Source: SAR86 cluster bacterium AG-447-A08 (GTDB taxonomy: Bacteria; Pseudomonadota; Gammaproteobacteria; Magnimaribacterales; Magnimaribacteraceae). From it: a DNA stretch of 64,000 bases. The notes under the pieces are model-generated. The model was not told the origin of the DNA, did no database searches, and worked only from the letters and a program-made list of their open reading frames with translations. Where the stretch lies: contig QCQA01000002.1 of assembly GCA_003212335.1 (NCBI GenBank), positions 124,001-188,000 of the forward strand. The letters are read 5' to 3'. Positions 42,508 through 51,726 of the stretch are shown piece by piece. How positions within the stretch are numbered: position 1 is the stretch's first letter; every line of letters starts with the position of its first letter. The translations under genes were made by a program, and so were the position numbers.

Positions 42508-43332
42508 ATGGCACAAACAGAAAATAAATTAAGAATTCCTGAAACCCTTAGAAAAGTAAAAAATATAGTCGGAATTTTTTCTGCAAAAGGTGGAGTAGGA
42601 AAGTCAGCTATTTCCCTACAAATAGCACTAGCACTTAAAGATAAGGGGTTTAAGGTTGGTTTAGTTGATGCAGATATATACGGCCCATCTCAATCAGTTA
42701 TGCTCAATTCATCTCCGGGTGAATTGCAATTAACACAAGATCAAATCATTGAACCTTTAGCCAAAGAAGGTATCAAATTTATTTCCATGGGATTGATTTC
42801 AAATGAAAAAATGCCCGTTATATGGAGAGGTCCAATGGTAAGTGGAGCTGTTATGCAACTCTTATCTCAAACCAACTGGGGAGAATTAGATTATTTGATT
42901 GTGGACACTCCTCCTGGAACTGGTGACGTTCAGCTTACTCTTCTACAACGAATTCCATTAACCTCATCCATTGTAGTTACCACTCCACAAAAAGTAGCGA
43001 TTTCGGATTGTAAAAAAGGCATCGAAATGATTAACAAACTAAATATCCCAATTTCTGGTCTTATTGAAAATATGAGCTGGTTTCAACCAGATCAGTCTGA
43101 AAAAAAATATTATTTATTTGGAAAAGATGGTGGAAAAAACCTATCTGTTGAATATTCTCTCGACCTATTGGCTCAGTTGCCATTAGTTGAATTGAGTGAG
43201 GAAGATAATATTCAAAATAATCCAATTTTAAAAAAAGAATTTGTTAATATATCTGACAAGTTGGCGGTATCCATTAATAATCTTAAGGAAAAGAAATCTA
43301 CAGGCATCCCTCAGATAAATATTACTCAATGA
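42508..43332 (+). CDS. apbC: Mrp/ApbC-type iron-sulfur carrier ATPase, lacking the CxxC motif
   Basis: The 274-residue protein has the deviant Walker A SAKGGVGKSA (25-34), VDADIYGPSQ, VDTPPGTGDVQ and IENMSWF, all typical of Mrp/ApbC. The family carries [4Fe-4S] clusters on a C-terminal CxxC that follows ENMS; here that position reads WFQPDQSEKKYY and Cys168 is the only cysteine. The N-terminal MIP18-like domain of E. coli Mrp is also absent. It may still act as an ATPase partner of another scaffold. It lies divergent from metG as in many gammaproteobacteria. Confidence 0.88.
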   Translation: MAQTENKLRIPETLRKVKNIVGIFSAKGGVGKSAISLQIALALKDKGFKVGLVDADIYGPSQSVMLNSSPGELQLTQDQIIEPLAKEGIKFISMGLISNEKMPVIWRGPMVSGAVMQLLSQTNWGELDYLIVDTPPGTGDVQLTLLQRIPLTSSIVVTTPQKVAISDCKKGIEMINKLNIPISGLIENMSWFQPDQSEKKYYLFGKDGGKNLSVEYSLDLLAQLPLVELSEEDNIQNNPILKKEFVNISDKLAVSINNLKEKKSTGIPQINITQ

Positions 43333-44021
43333 TTAAACCATTCTTCATTAAATTAATTTTACTACTCCTTCTTTCTCCTTTTACCTATGCAGAAGTAGAC
43401 CCTTTTCAAAATATCAATGAAAAGACGCATAATTTAAATCAAACTTTAGATCTACAAGTTGCATCTCCTGTTGCAAGATTCTATAAAAGAATAACTCCTG
43501 ATTTTTTAGAAAAGGGTATTACTAACTTTACTCATAATATTGAAGACTTAAGTATTGGTATCAATAATATACTTCAAGGAAAATTTAATGAGGGACTTTC
43601 AGATTTTTCTAGGTTTACTCTAAACACCTCTATTGGGCTGCTCGGCTTCATAGATATTGCTTCTGATTTAGGTCTAACAAAACACGATGAAGACTTTGGT
43701 CAAACTCTAGCAGTTTGGGGAGTTCCAGATGGTCCTTACTTAGTATTACCAGGATTAGGACCAAGCACTACTAGAGATACTTTAGCAATGATTCCAGATG
43801 CTTTTTTAACGCCTTTATGGTTAATTGATCATGATAGAACGAGCTATTCACTAACTGCTATTGACTTAATTGATACTCGTGCTCGTTACTTAGGTCTTGA
43901 GAGCGTTGTAATTGGAGATGAATACCTATTTTATCGAGATGCCTATCTTCAGAGCAGAAACTTTGAAATAAAAGACGGTGAGGTCGAAGACGATTTTGAT
44001 GATTTTGATGATTTTAACTAA
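43329..44021 (+). CDS. mlaA: MlaA (VacJ) outer-membrane lipid asymmetry protein, no lipobox
   Basis: The 230-residue protein begins with a signal sequence (1-21, LILLLLLSPFTYA) and then VDPFQNINEKTHNLN, SPVARFYKRITPDFLEKGITNF, TLNTSIGLLGFIDIAS, FGQTLAVWGV and YLVLPGLGPSTTRD, all characteristic of MlaA. MlaA removes misplaced phospholipids from the outer leaflet and passes them to MlaC. E. coli MlaA is a lipoprotein; this one has no cysteine at the cleavage site, so it is probably held by its own amphipathic ring. The C-terminal tail is strongly acidic (DDFDDFDDF). It overlaps apbC by four bases. Confidence 0.9.
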   Translation: MIKPFFIKLILLLLLSPFTYAEVDPFQNINEKTHNLNQTLDLQVASPVARFYKRITPDFLEKGITNFTHNIEDLSIGINNILQGKFNEGLSDFSRFTLNTSIGLLGFIDIASDLGLTKHDEDFGQTLAVWGVPDGPYLVLPGLGPSTTRDTLAMIPDAFLTPLWLIDHDRTSYSLTAIDLIDTRARYLGLESVVIGDEYLFYRDAYLQSRNFEIKDGEVEDDFDDFDDFN

Positions 44022-44470
44022 TCATCTCTAACTTTTAGTTTGATATTGATATAGTCGCTATGACTTATGTGTATTAGATCTGATATTTTTCTAATAAGAT
44101 GTTCTTCATATTTATCTAAAACATTATCTGCGTAAGCCACTTTCCAAAGATTCTCCAGTAAACTTAACTTATCACTGTATTCAAATTCATCATTAACTGT
44201 TCTGGTATATTCGTATAGAGAGGTACTCTCGGCCACTGTAGATTCTGCATCTTTTATAATCTCTTCTATAGCATCTGCTTCGAGATTATAGGTTTCAATT
44301 AGAGATTTTTTTAAAGACTCTTTTTCATTGAGATCAAATTGCTTATCCGCAAAGGCTATTTCAACAAGTAATGCAGCGCATGCTTCATTGAGTTTTATTA
44401 AGGCAGAACTTTCTTCAACTTTATCTTCGCTGGAATAATTAGAAATTAAGTCTTTAATTTTTTTTATCAT
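44018..44470 (-). CDS. TerB-like / DUF533-type helical protein
   Basis: This 150-residue all-helical protein resembles the TerB (tellurite resistance) fold: ACAALLVEIAFADKQFDLNE and NLWKVAYADNVLDKYEEHLI are the two copies of the acidic metal-site helix pair. Many bacteria carry such short TerB proteins next to unrelated genes; their role is not established. It starts within the dusA stop (ATGA) and its own stop interlocks with that of mlaA. There are no other ter genes, so tellurite resistance is not implied. Confidence 0.82.
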   Translation of the reverse strand: MIKKIKDLISNYSSEDKVEESSALIKLNEACAALLVEIAFADKQFDLNEKESLKKSLIETYNLEADAIEEIIKDAESTVAESTSLYEYTRTVNDEFEYSDKLSLLENLWKVAYADNVLDKYEEHLIRKISDLIHISHSDYINIKLKVRDD

Positions 44471-45426
44471 ATTGTTTCTTCTTTAAGTAAAAATTCAAAG
44501 TTTTCTATTGGGTTTATTGCATTATTTAGGGATATTAGATATTTCCTCATATTTTTTGCACCATCGAACCCTCTGAATAGACCCATTAAATGTCTAGTTA
44601 TATGTGAAATCTTTGTACCGCGCTCTAGTTCATCACCTATATATGGAATAAGGCTTTTAAGGATATCCGATCTACACGTAGATACTTTTTTATCTGAAAA
44701 TATAACACTATCAACTTCAGCTAGAAGAAGGGGATTCTCATAGGCCTCTCTACCGATCATCACACCATCTACATGCTGCAAATGTATTGATGACTCATGT
44801 AGAGATTTAATACCCCCATTTATAATAAATTTTAAGTCAGGAAATGTGTTTTTCAATTTATATACTCTTTCATAATTTAATGGCGGTATTTCTCGGTTAT
44901 CTTTTGGACTTAATCCTTTTAGCCAAGCTTTTCTTGCGTGAATGATGAAAGTATTACATCCAGCAGAACTTACTTCGTTTATGAAGTTATCAAGATGAAT
45001 ATTTTGATCCATATCATCAACACCGATTCTGCATTTCACAGTTACAGGAAGAGTAGTGGCTTCCTTCATTTGACTAATGCACTTAGCAACTAATTTAGGT
45101 TCTTTCATTAAAACAGCACCAAATCTCCCTTTTTGTACTTTGCTACTTGGACATCCAACATTCAGGTTGACTTCTGAATATCCAAATTTCTTAGAGATAG
45201 ATGAAGCTTCAGCAAGTGCAGAAGGATCACTCCCACCTAATTGTAAGACCAAAGGATGCTCATCTGTATGATGGTTTAGAAGTTTTTCTGTATCACCTTT
45301 CAATACTGCATTGGCATGCAGCATTTCTGTATAAAGAAAACTTCTTTTGGTTAATAGTCTATGAAAGTACCTACAATGACGGTCAGTCCTATCCATCATA
45401 GGAGCAACGCTAAATCTATGGCTCAT
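44467..45426 (-). CDS. dusA: tRNA-dihydrouridine synthase A
   Basis: The 319-residue flavoenzyme opens with FSVAPMMDRTDRHCRYFHR, a DusA hallmark, and has NLNVGCPSSKVQKGRFGA with the catalytic cysteine, TVKCRIGVDD, FIIHARKAWLKGLSPK and NGGI...GVMIGREAYENP for FMN phosphate. It reduces uridine 20 and 20a in tRNA. It shares one base with the stop of the permease gene upstream (TAATG) and four with the TerB-like gene downstream. Confidence 0.95.
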   Translation of the reverse strand: MSHRFSVAPMMDRTDRHCRYFHRLLTKRSFLYTEMLHANAVLKGDTEKLLNHHTDEHPLVLQLGGSDPSALAEASSISKKFGYSEVNLNVGCPSSKVQKGRFGAVLMKEPKLVAKCISQMKEATTLPVTVKCRIGVDDMDQNIHLDNFINEVSSAGCNTFIIHARKAWLKGLSPKDNREIPPLNYERVYKLKNTFPDLKFIINGGIKSLHESSIHLQHVDGVMIGREAYENPLLLAEVDSVIFSDKKVSTCRSDILKSLIPYIGDELERGTKISHITRHLMGLFRGFDGAKNMRKYLISLNNAINPIENFEFLLKEETI

Positions 45427-46796
45427 TAAGGATGCAGTGGTAACGAGTAATAATCAAAGAATAGATACATTATCACTGTGCAAATCACTAATGTAAGAAC
45501 CATAACAGGCAATCCCTTCTTGGCCCACTTTAAAGGGGTAATTGCTAAGTCTGGATTTCCGGTGCTTTTAGCAAGTTTCTCTGAGACAGTAACAATATAG
45601 ACATTAGCAGTCGAACCAATATGAGTACCATTTCCACCCATACCTACACCTATTGCTAAACACCAACAAAGTGCTGCTATGTTTACACCTACAGTTTCAA
45701 GTGAAGCAATGATGGGAATCATAGCTGCGGTAAACGGTATGTTGTCTATAGCAGCTGACATTATTGCAGCAACCCACATTAAGGCTATGCAAGTGTACAT
45801 AAAGTTTTCTTGTATAACTTCACCAGATACAGGATCAATTAAGAAAGGAATAATATATTGCCCAAGATATTCTAAGAATTTACTTCCCTCTACTCCTCCA
45901 ACAAGCATAAATAGAGCAACAAAGAACATTAAGAGTGGTATTTCATGAGTCATATTCTTCATAACATCCTCAAACTCAATTTCTTTAGCCAAAACTACCA
46001 GGAGAATAAGTCCTGTACCAGCTACCATCCATGGTTCCCAATGAATGGTGTTATGAATAACAAATAGGATGACCATCAAACCTAAAATAGACAGAGATTT
46101 ATTCCAGAGACTTTTATCTTTATAAGGAATACTGTCTTCAAACTTACCTTCAGGGACTATTGCTAATTCCTCTTTAAATAAATAACGCATGAAGAATAGG
46201 GTGGCTATCCAGGCTACGAAAACTATTGGAAACATCTTGTAGGCAAATGGCATAAAGGCAATGTCGAATGCTGAACCTATCATCAAATTAGGTGGATCAC
46301 CAACTAAAGTAGCCACACCCCCTGTATCAGACAATAAAGCTGCTGCAAGAAGATAAGGTATAGCACTAACCTTCATTTTTTGGCAAATCAAAACAATAAG
46401 AGGTCCAAAAATAACTACAGTCGTAACGTTATCTAATAGAAGTGAAATAACTGTTACAGCAGTTCCAAGTAATGCAAGAAGCAAAAATTGTCTTCCCTTT
46501 GCTATCCTTCCAATATTTGCTGCGAGTACCTCGAATCCACCCGTATTTACCATGATTGCTACTACAGCCATCATAGAGCCAAGCAGAAATACTACATTCC
46601 AGTCTACGGCTTCAAAGGCCTCTTCAGGAGAATAGAATCCGTAGGATTGGCCAACTACTAACATCACAGCAGCACCAGCCATGGCCACTTTTACTCTATG
46701 GAATCCATGCAGTGTCTCAGTAAAAATTAAAATAAAGCTTGCTGCTAAAATTATTCCTGAAACCAACATTCCTTGATTCATTACAATAGTTTCCAT
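45426..46796 (-). CDS. ArsB/NhaD-family ion transporter
   Basis: A 456-residue protein with about eleven to thirteen membrane segments. TETLHGFHRVKVAMAGA, the repeated polar-helix motifs LLDNVTTVVIFGPL and AIDNIPFTAAMIP, and LSDTGGVATLVGDPPNLMIG are those of the NhaD / ArsB branch of the ion transporter superfamily. NhaD members exchange sodium for protons and suit a marine cell; arsenite export or dicarboxylate transport cannot be fully excluded. GAGGTAGGT precedes the ATG. It is followed by dusA with one base of overlap. Confidence 0.85.
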   Translation of the reverse strand: METIVMNQGMLVSGIILAASFILIFTETLHGFHRVKVAMAGAAVMLVVGQSYGFYSPEEAFEAVDWNVVFLLGSMMAVVAIMVNTGGFEVLAANIGRIAKGRQFLLLALLGTAVTVISLLLDNVTTVVIFGPLIVLICQKMKVSAIPYLLAAALLSDTGGVATLVGDPPNLMIGSAFDIAFMPFAYKMFPIVFVAWIATLFFMRYLFKEELAIVPEGKFEDSIPYKDKSLWNKSLSILGLMVILFVIHNTIHWEPWMVAGTGLILLVVLAKEIEFEDVMKNMTHEIPLLMFFVALFMLVGGVEGSKFLEYLGQYIIPFLIDPVSGEVIQENFMYTCIALMWVAAIMSAAIDNIPFTAAMIPIIASLETVGVNIAALCWCLAIGVGMGGNGTHIGSTANVYIVTVSEKLAKSTGNPDLAITPLKWAKKGLPVMVLTLVICTVIMYLFFDYYSLPLHP

Positions 46797-46854
46797 ACCT
46801 ACCTCTTCTTATTAATTTATTTCAAACTAGTATTTATTAGCTTAAACTTAAAAA

Positions 46855-47688
46855 ATGATATCTATTTACGATAATTTGGTTTTTACCCCTGAAAACTTCG
46901 ATACAACATCTGAGTCTTCAATAAACATTATACTAAGAAATCAAGAATTCTTAACATCAAAAACGTCCGAAATCTTATTATTCGAGGAAGATGATTTGAA
47001 GTGGACTGAAATGTCATTCTCAAATAAACATTTTTTGGGTTATCTCAATCAAAGACCTTGTTACGTTTCTGTTTTAGATGACTCTTCAAGGCCATCCGAT
47101 GAAATGATGCTGAGCCCGTTAAGGAATTTATTAGGAAGAATACCAGATAGTTTGTTTGTTATTTGTTCCAGATCTCTACAAATTTCGGAGTGGTATGCAG
47201 CTAACCAATTTTGTGGTTATTGCGGTAAAAAAACATCAATGCATGATACTGAAAGGGCAATGGTTTGTAGTTGCAATAACGTGATGGTTTATCCAAGAAT
47301 TTCACCTTGTATTATTGTATTGGTGACTAAAGGCGAGGAATTATTGCTAGCGCATAATAAAAATTTCCCCGGAGATTTTTATAGCACTTTAGCTGGATTT
47401 ATTGAACCTGGTGAAACAGCTGAATCGGCAATAGAAAGAGAAGTTTTTGAAGAAGTAAATATAAATGTAACCAATATTCAATATTTTGGGAGTCAATCAT
47501 GGCCTTTTCCAAGTCAGCTCATGCTTGGATATCATGCTGAATATTTAGACGGAGAGGTTAAGCCCGATGGCGAGGAAATAGATAAAGCAGGTTGGTTTCA
47601 TTATGACAATCTCCCGCAAGTACCAACTGGCAATATATCTATCTCAGGTCAATTAATAGAAAGCTATTTAGAAAAACTAAAATCTTAG
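46855..47688 (+). CDS. nudC: NADH pyrophosphatase NudC (NAD-cap decapping)
   Basis: The 277-residue protein has an N-terminal domain, a zinc ribbon with CGYCGKK and CSCNN, and a Nudix box beginning GFIEPGE and ending REVFEEV. The following [16 protein letters not shown] is the NudC signature that selects NAD(H). It hydrolyses NADH and removes NAD caps from RNA. The zinc ligands are spaced as in E. coli NudC. Its stop codon interlocks with that of the convergent rne gene, an RNA-processing neighbour by chance or design. Confidence 0.93.
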   Translation: MISIYDNLVFTPENFDTTSESSINIILRNQEFLTSKTSEILLFEEDDLKWTEMSFSNKHFLGYLNQRPCYVSVLDDSSRPSDEMMLSPLRNLLGRIPDSLFVICSRSLQISEWYAANQFCGYCGKKTSMHDTERAMVCSCNNVMVYPRISPCIIVLVTKGEELLLAHNKNFPGDFYSTLAGFIEPGETAESAIEREVFEEVNINVTNIQYFGSQSWPFPSQLMLGYHAEYLDGEVKPDGEEIDKAGWFHYDNLPQVPTGNISISGQLIESYLEKLKS

Positions 47689-49892
47689 ACTTTATTTCTT
47701 GGATCATTCGAAGCTCTTCCCCAATCCTTTGCTTTCTTGGCTTCTTGCTTTGATTCTTCTTTAGGCAATTCATTTGATTGAATTTTGCTAGATTCTTTTA
47801 GGTCTTCTTTAGTTGCCTTATTCTCAACAGTTTTTTTAATAGAGTCTTGGTCTTTAACATTTTTATTACTAACTTGTTTTGAAGTTTCTTTTCTTTCTGA
47901 AGGTTTTGTAGATTTATCTTCATTATTATTCTTAGCTTCTGGTTTCAAAGTTTGATCTTTTTTTCCAGTTTTTGGAGACTTTTCAGTCTGAGGCTTCACT
48001 TGAGGTTTAGAATTTTGTTCTGAATCTTTTTTTGCAAGATCCTTGGATTTGCCCTGATGCTTTCTTCTATTGTCTTTTTTATCTGTTTTATTTTTATCTT
48101 TTGCTTCAGTACTACTTTTCGATTTATTTCTAACAGGTTTTTTCTTTTCAGAGTTTTTATTATCTCTAGCCTTAATTGGTTTAGAGTTATTTCTTTGTTG
48201 AGGTTTTTTGTTCCTATTGTCCCGACGTCTTTGATTTCGAGCGTTTCTTTTCCTTTGATTAGGTTTTGATTTGCTCTCATCTGAACCCTCGAATAATTTT
48301 AAGAATTTCTTAAAGATACCTTCACCTTTTTTCTTAGGCTTTTTGGGAGGAGTTAAGTTAACAGCAGGTTTTTCTAATTTCGGTTTTTTGTAATCATTAC
48401 CTAAATTACCATTTGACTCTATTTCGCTTTGTATATCGTAACTTGCATGATCTTTATTCTTCTTATCGTCAGATCTTAATCTTGTTACCTCAAATCTATT
48501 ATCAGACCTTGTTGGATCTGAAACCACAATCACTCTTACTCCAGACCTTTCTTCAATTTCATTAACCCTAGCTCTCCTTTCATTTAATAAAAAAGTTGAC
48601 ATATCTGAAGATACAACAGCTCTTACTTCACCACTTTTCTTTTTACTGGCTTCTTCTTCAATGAGTCTAAGAACAGCAGTGGAAAGACTGGCAACATCTT
48701 GAGTCCACCTCTCTTGAAGAGACGGCCTAAGTCTCTGTCTGGACATTTCCATTAGACCAAATCTAGAAATTCTTCCAACTTGCACTTTAGCTCTATCAAT
48801 AGAAAGGGCAGACCAAAGCTTATCTTCTACAGCCCTTTTATTTTTTAGAGACAGCATATCTATGAAATCTATGACTACTAACCCCCCAATATCTCTTAGC
48901 CTCAACTGTTTTCCAATTTCTATCGCGGACTCTAAGTTAGTATTAAGTGCAGTTTCTTCAATATCACTTCCACCAGTAGCTTTTGCGGAATTTATATCTA
49001 TTGCAACAAGTGCCTCAGTTTGGTCTATGACTATCGATCCGCCGCTAGGCAGTGAAACCTCTCTTTGATAGGCAGTTTCAATTTGGCTCTCTATTTGATA
49101 GCGAGTAAACAAAGGGATTGCTTCATCGTATTTTTTAATTTTATCTTCAAAATCAGGCATTAGTTTTGAAGTAAAATCATAAGCTTTTTCAAAAGCTTCA
49201 TCGGTATCTACTAAAACTTCCGTTATATCATCCCTTAAAAAGTCTCTTAACGAGCGAGAGATAAGATCATTCTCTCTAAATATTAAAAAAGGAGCTTTCT
49301 TAAGTTGGTTTGCTTCTAAAATTGCATCCCATAAATTGAGTAGATAATCTAAGTCCCACTTTAATTCTTCAAGAGAAACACCGTCACCAGCTGTTCTTAC
49401 AATTAAGCCCATATCTTTAGGTATCTCTAATTGCTTGAGTTTATCTCTTACCTCATCTCTGGCTTTACCTTCTATGCTTTTTGATATCCCACCGGCCTCA
49501 GGGTTGTTTGGCATTAAAACTAGATAATGTCCTGGAAGTGAAATAAATGTACTTAATGCAGCACCTTTATTTCCTCTTTCTTCTTTTTCTACTTGGACAA
49601 TAATTTCTTGTCCTTGACTTAATATTTCGTTTATAGGAGTTTTTGCTTGTTTATCTTGATAAAGTCCAGGGTTTAATTCTTTGACAGGTAAGAAACCATG
49701 TCTTTCAGATCCAAAATCAACAAAGGCAGCTCCAAGACTTTGTTCTATTCTAGAAACTCTGGCTTTATAGATATTAGATTTCTTTCTTTCTTGACCAACC
49801 TGCTCTATATCAAAATCATAGATACTCTGACCATCTACAAGAGCGACACGCAACTCTTCAGGTTGAGTTGCATTTATAAGCATTCTTTTCAT
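47685..49892 (-). CDS. rne: Ribonuclease E, lacking the Zn-link
   Basis: I take the ATG at 49892 (735 residues) because [21 protein letters not shown] equals the E. coli start; an in-frame ATG at 49922 lies upstream. The S1 domain, 5' sensor (Arg166-Thr167 in LIVRTAGDG) and DNase I-like site (Asp299 in VAIDINSA, Asp342 in VVIDFIDM) are conserved. After SRQRLRPSL, where E. coli has CPxCxGxG, the sequence runs [12 protein letters not shown] with no cysteine. A likely membrane helix, [12 protein letters not shown], precedes a long Lys/Asn/Ser-rich disordered tail ending in [10 protein letters not shown]. Confidence 0.94.
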   Translation of the reverse strand: MKRMLINATQPEELRVALVDGQSIYDFDIEQVGQERKKSNIYKARVSRIEQSLGAAFVDFGSERHGFLPVKELNPGLYQDKQAKTPINEILSQGQEIIVQVEKEERGNKGAALSTFISLPGHYLVLMPNNPEAGGISKSIEGKARDEVRDKLKQLEIPKDMGLIVRTAGDGVSLEELKWDLDYLLNLWDAILEANQLKKAPFLIFRENDLISRSLRDFLRDDITEVLVDTDEAFEKAYDFTSKLMPDFEDKIKKYDEAIPLFTRYQIESQIETAYQREVSLPSGGSIVIDQTEALVAIDINSAKATGGSDIEETALNTNLESAIEIGKQLRLRDIGGLVVIDFIDMLSLKNKRAVEDKLWSALSIDRAKVQVGRISRFGLMEMSRQRLRPSLQERWTQDVASLSTAVLRLIEEEASKKKSGEVRAVVSSDMSTFLLNERRARVNEIEERSGVRVIVVSDPTRSDNRFEVTRLRSDDKKNKDHASYDIQSEIESNGNLGNDYKKPKLEKPAVNLTPPKKPKKKGEGIFKKFLKLFEGSDESKSKPNQRKRNARNQRRRDNRNKKPQQRNNSKPIKARDNKNSEKKKPVRNKSKSSTEAKDKNKTDKKDNRRKHQGKSKDLAKKDSEQNSKPQVKPQTEKSPKTGKKDQTLKPEAKNNNEDKSTKPSERKETSKQVSNKNVKDQDSIKKTVENKATKEDLKESSKIQSNELPKEESKQEAKKAKDWGRASNDPRNKV

Positions 49893-50122
49893 GTTTTTTC
49901 CCATTAGGGAAGCAGATAGCAAAAGCTGGAAATGTGTTTATATGTTGTAGGCGGATTACTTTAATATGCCACACCTACGTAGCGTTTGTTCTTGAGAGCT
50001 TTAGCCTCTCTGCTTCTTATTTTCTATTTAATTCTTTATGCGCCTTACAATTAACTCATCAATATGCGCAAACACGCGCGTATAATAGCCTAATAACAAG
50101 CTATATTAAAGCTTTCATTAAA
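49893..50122. promoter_or_regulatory. rne/rluC intergenic region, probable long rne leader
   Basis: At 230 bases this is the longest gap in the window. A hairpin GAGAG / CTCTC (49994-50010) lies where the rne leader would form; E. coli RNase E controls its own mRNA through a long structured leader. TTGATG followed by ATAAAG with a 17-base spacer, read on the minus strand near 50062-50034, is a possible rne promoter. TATAAT at 50081-50086 fits rluC, starting about 30 bases before its ATG. There is no ORF of its own here. Confidence 0.45.
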
Positions 50123-51040
50123 ATGGACGATATTTATCACCCAGTATCATCATTCGAAGTAACCTCTGATTATGCAGGAATGAGGTTGGACAATTGTCTT
50201 ATTTCGATAATGAAAGGCTTACCAAGAAGTAAAATTTATTCCATCATAAGAAGAGGAGAGGTTAGAGTAAATAAATCTAGATCAAGGCCTAGTTTAAAGT
50301 TAAATGAAGGGGATATTGTTAGAATTCCGCCTTATAAAGTTTCAACTAAAGAAGAAACTTTTACGCCTTCTAAAGACAAAGAAAAAATTCTTAAATCTAT
50401 AGTAATTAAAGAAAAAGATTTCTTGGTAATAAACAAGCCAGTTGGCATAGCCTCTCATGGTGGAAGTGGAATATCTTCTGGAGTTATTGAGATTATTCGA
50501 CAACTTGATCCCAAATACAAAGATGCGCATTTAGCTCATCGTATCGATAGGGATACATCTGGATGTTTGGTTATTGCGTTAAGAAAATCTTTTTTGAGAA
50601 AATTACATCAAGAAATAAGAAACAAAAATGTAGATAAAATATATGATCTTATTGTTTTTGGAAATTGGCCAAAAGAATTAAAAATCATTGATGCTCCTTT
50701 GTCGAAGAGAAAATCTAAAACTGGTGAAAAAGAAGCAGTCGTAGAAAATAATGGAAAAAAATCTTTAACTGAGTTTAGCTTAATTGAGTCTAATAATATG
50801 TATTCTCATTTGAAAGCAAAAATAATTACAGGAAGAATGCACCAAATACGTGCACATGCCACCTATAAAGGCTTTCCTATTGTAGGGGATAGAAAATATG
50901 GAAATGAATTACTAAATAAACAGGCTAAAGAAATTGGTCTAAATAGAATGTTGCTTCATGCAACCTCTATAAGCTTTAAGAATCTTGAGATATCATGCTC
51001 AGCAGAATTGCCTAAACTATTTTCCAAAATCATGTCATGA
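50123..51040 (+). CDS. rluC: 23S rRNA pseudouridine synthase, RluC type
   Basis: I start at the ATG at 50123 (305 residues); an upstream frame to 49934 would add 63 residues of unlikely cysteine-rich sequence. An S4 domain (LDNCLISIMKGLPRSKIYSI, then RRGEVRVNKSR) precedes the catalytic domain with the active aspartate in AHRIDRDTSG and RMHQIRAH later. RluC modifies uridines 955, 2504 and 2580 of 23S rRNA. The position divergent from rne and before yceD-rpmF is the standard gammaproteobacterial one for rluC. It overlaps yceD by four bases. Confidence 0.93.
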   Translation: MDDIYHPVSSFEVTSDYAGMRLDNCLISIMKGLPRSKIYSIIRRGEVRVNKSRSRPSLKLNEGDIVRIPPYKVSTKEETFTPSKDKEKILKSIVIKEKDFLVINKPVGIASHGGSGISSGVIEIIRQLDPKYKDAHLAHRIDRDTSGCLVIALRKSFLRKLHQEIRNKNVDKIYDLIVFGNWPKELKIIDAPLSKRKSKTGEKEAVVENNGKKSLTEFSLIESNNMYSHLKAKIITGRMHQIRAHATYKGFPIVGDRKYGNELLNKQAKEIGLNRMLLHATSISFKNLEISCSAELPKLFSKIMS

Positions 51041-51495
51041 AAATCTTAAACCTAAATGAAGGCTCTTTTCCTATCAAACTTTCATTTGAATTGGAAAATC
51101 ACAATGTTCCTAATATAGGCAAATTAATAAATAATTTATCCGTTGAAGCTCAAATACTTAAAATATCTAAAAACCTTTATAAGTGTGATGGCAGTGTAGA
51201 AGGAAATTTCCTAGATACTTGTCAAAACTGCTTAAAAGACACAGAAATCAATATTTCCAATATTATTAATGTAACGATTAAAGATTCAGCTGAAATTCAT
51301 ACTGATTCATCTGATCAAGATCAAACTCACTATCAAGAACTTGAATATTTCGATTTATACCGTTTTATTGAAGAAGAAGTAGCAATCATCTATCCAGATA
51401 TAGTGAAATGTAATAAAGATTGTCTAGAAGAACCACATCCTGAAGAACAAGAAAAAAACCTCCCTTTCAAAAAAATTAGAGACTTGATCGAATAG
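51037..51495 (+). CDS. yceD: YceD (DUF177) family protein
   Basis: The 152-residue protein matches YceD: KCDGSVEGNFLDTCQNCLKD holds two of the cysteines, followed by an acidic stretch and EEVAIIYPDIVKCNKDC. In E. coli and plants this family is tied to 23S rRNA or ribosome accumulation and is always encoded before rpmF, as here. It starts within the rluC stop (ATGA) and ends 29 bases before rpmF. The two Cys pairs (CQNC and CNKDC) could bind a metal. Confidence 0.9.
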   Translation: MKILNLNEGSFPIKLSFELENHNVPNIGKLINNLSVEAQILKISKNLYKCDGSVEGNFLDTCQNCLKDTEINISNIINVTIKDSAEIHTDSSDQDQTHYQELEYFDLYRFIEEEVAIIYPDIVKCNKDCLEEPHPEEQEKNLPFKKIRDLIE

Positions 51496-51524
51496 TTCAT
51501 TTAAAATTCGCGCCGGAGCACATT

Positions 51525-51722
51525 ATGGCAGTACAAAAAAGTAAAAAATCAAAATCAAAAAAGCTACAAAAAAGAGCACATCAATCTCTTTCAAACCCGA
51601 CTCTCTCCAATGATCCTGTAACTGGCGAGAGACACTTACGACATCAAATGACAGCCGATGGATTCTACAAAGGTAAAAAAATAGTAGAAATCAAACAAAA
51701 AGAAGAAATTGTAGAGGAATAG
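51525..51722 (+). CDS. rpmF: 50S ribosomal protein L32
   Basis: This 65-residue basic protein starts MAVQKSKKSKSKK and has RAHQSL, DPVTGERHLRHQMTADGFYKGKK, all standard for L32; the C-terminal EIKQKEEIVEE tail is several residues longer than in E. coli. A GGAG ribosome site precedes it. In most gammaproteobacteria plsX and fabH follow; here fabD begins four bases after the stop. Confidence 0.96.
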   Translation: MAVQKSKKSKSKKLQKRAHQSLSNPTLSNDPVTGERHLRHQMTADGFYKGKKIVEIKQKEEIVEE

Positions 51723-51726
51723 TACC

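Noticed and set aside
47996-48280. Additional frames on both strands within the 3' part of rne.
   Set aside because: They lie in the low-complexity Lys/Asn/Ser tail of RNase E, where repetitive A-rich codons leave other frames open by chance.
49934-50122. Extension of rluC by 63 codons to an upstream ATG.
   Set aside because: The added residues are cysteine-rich and unlike any RluC; the S4 domain begins properly after the ATG at 50123, and a TATAAT lies between the two starts.
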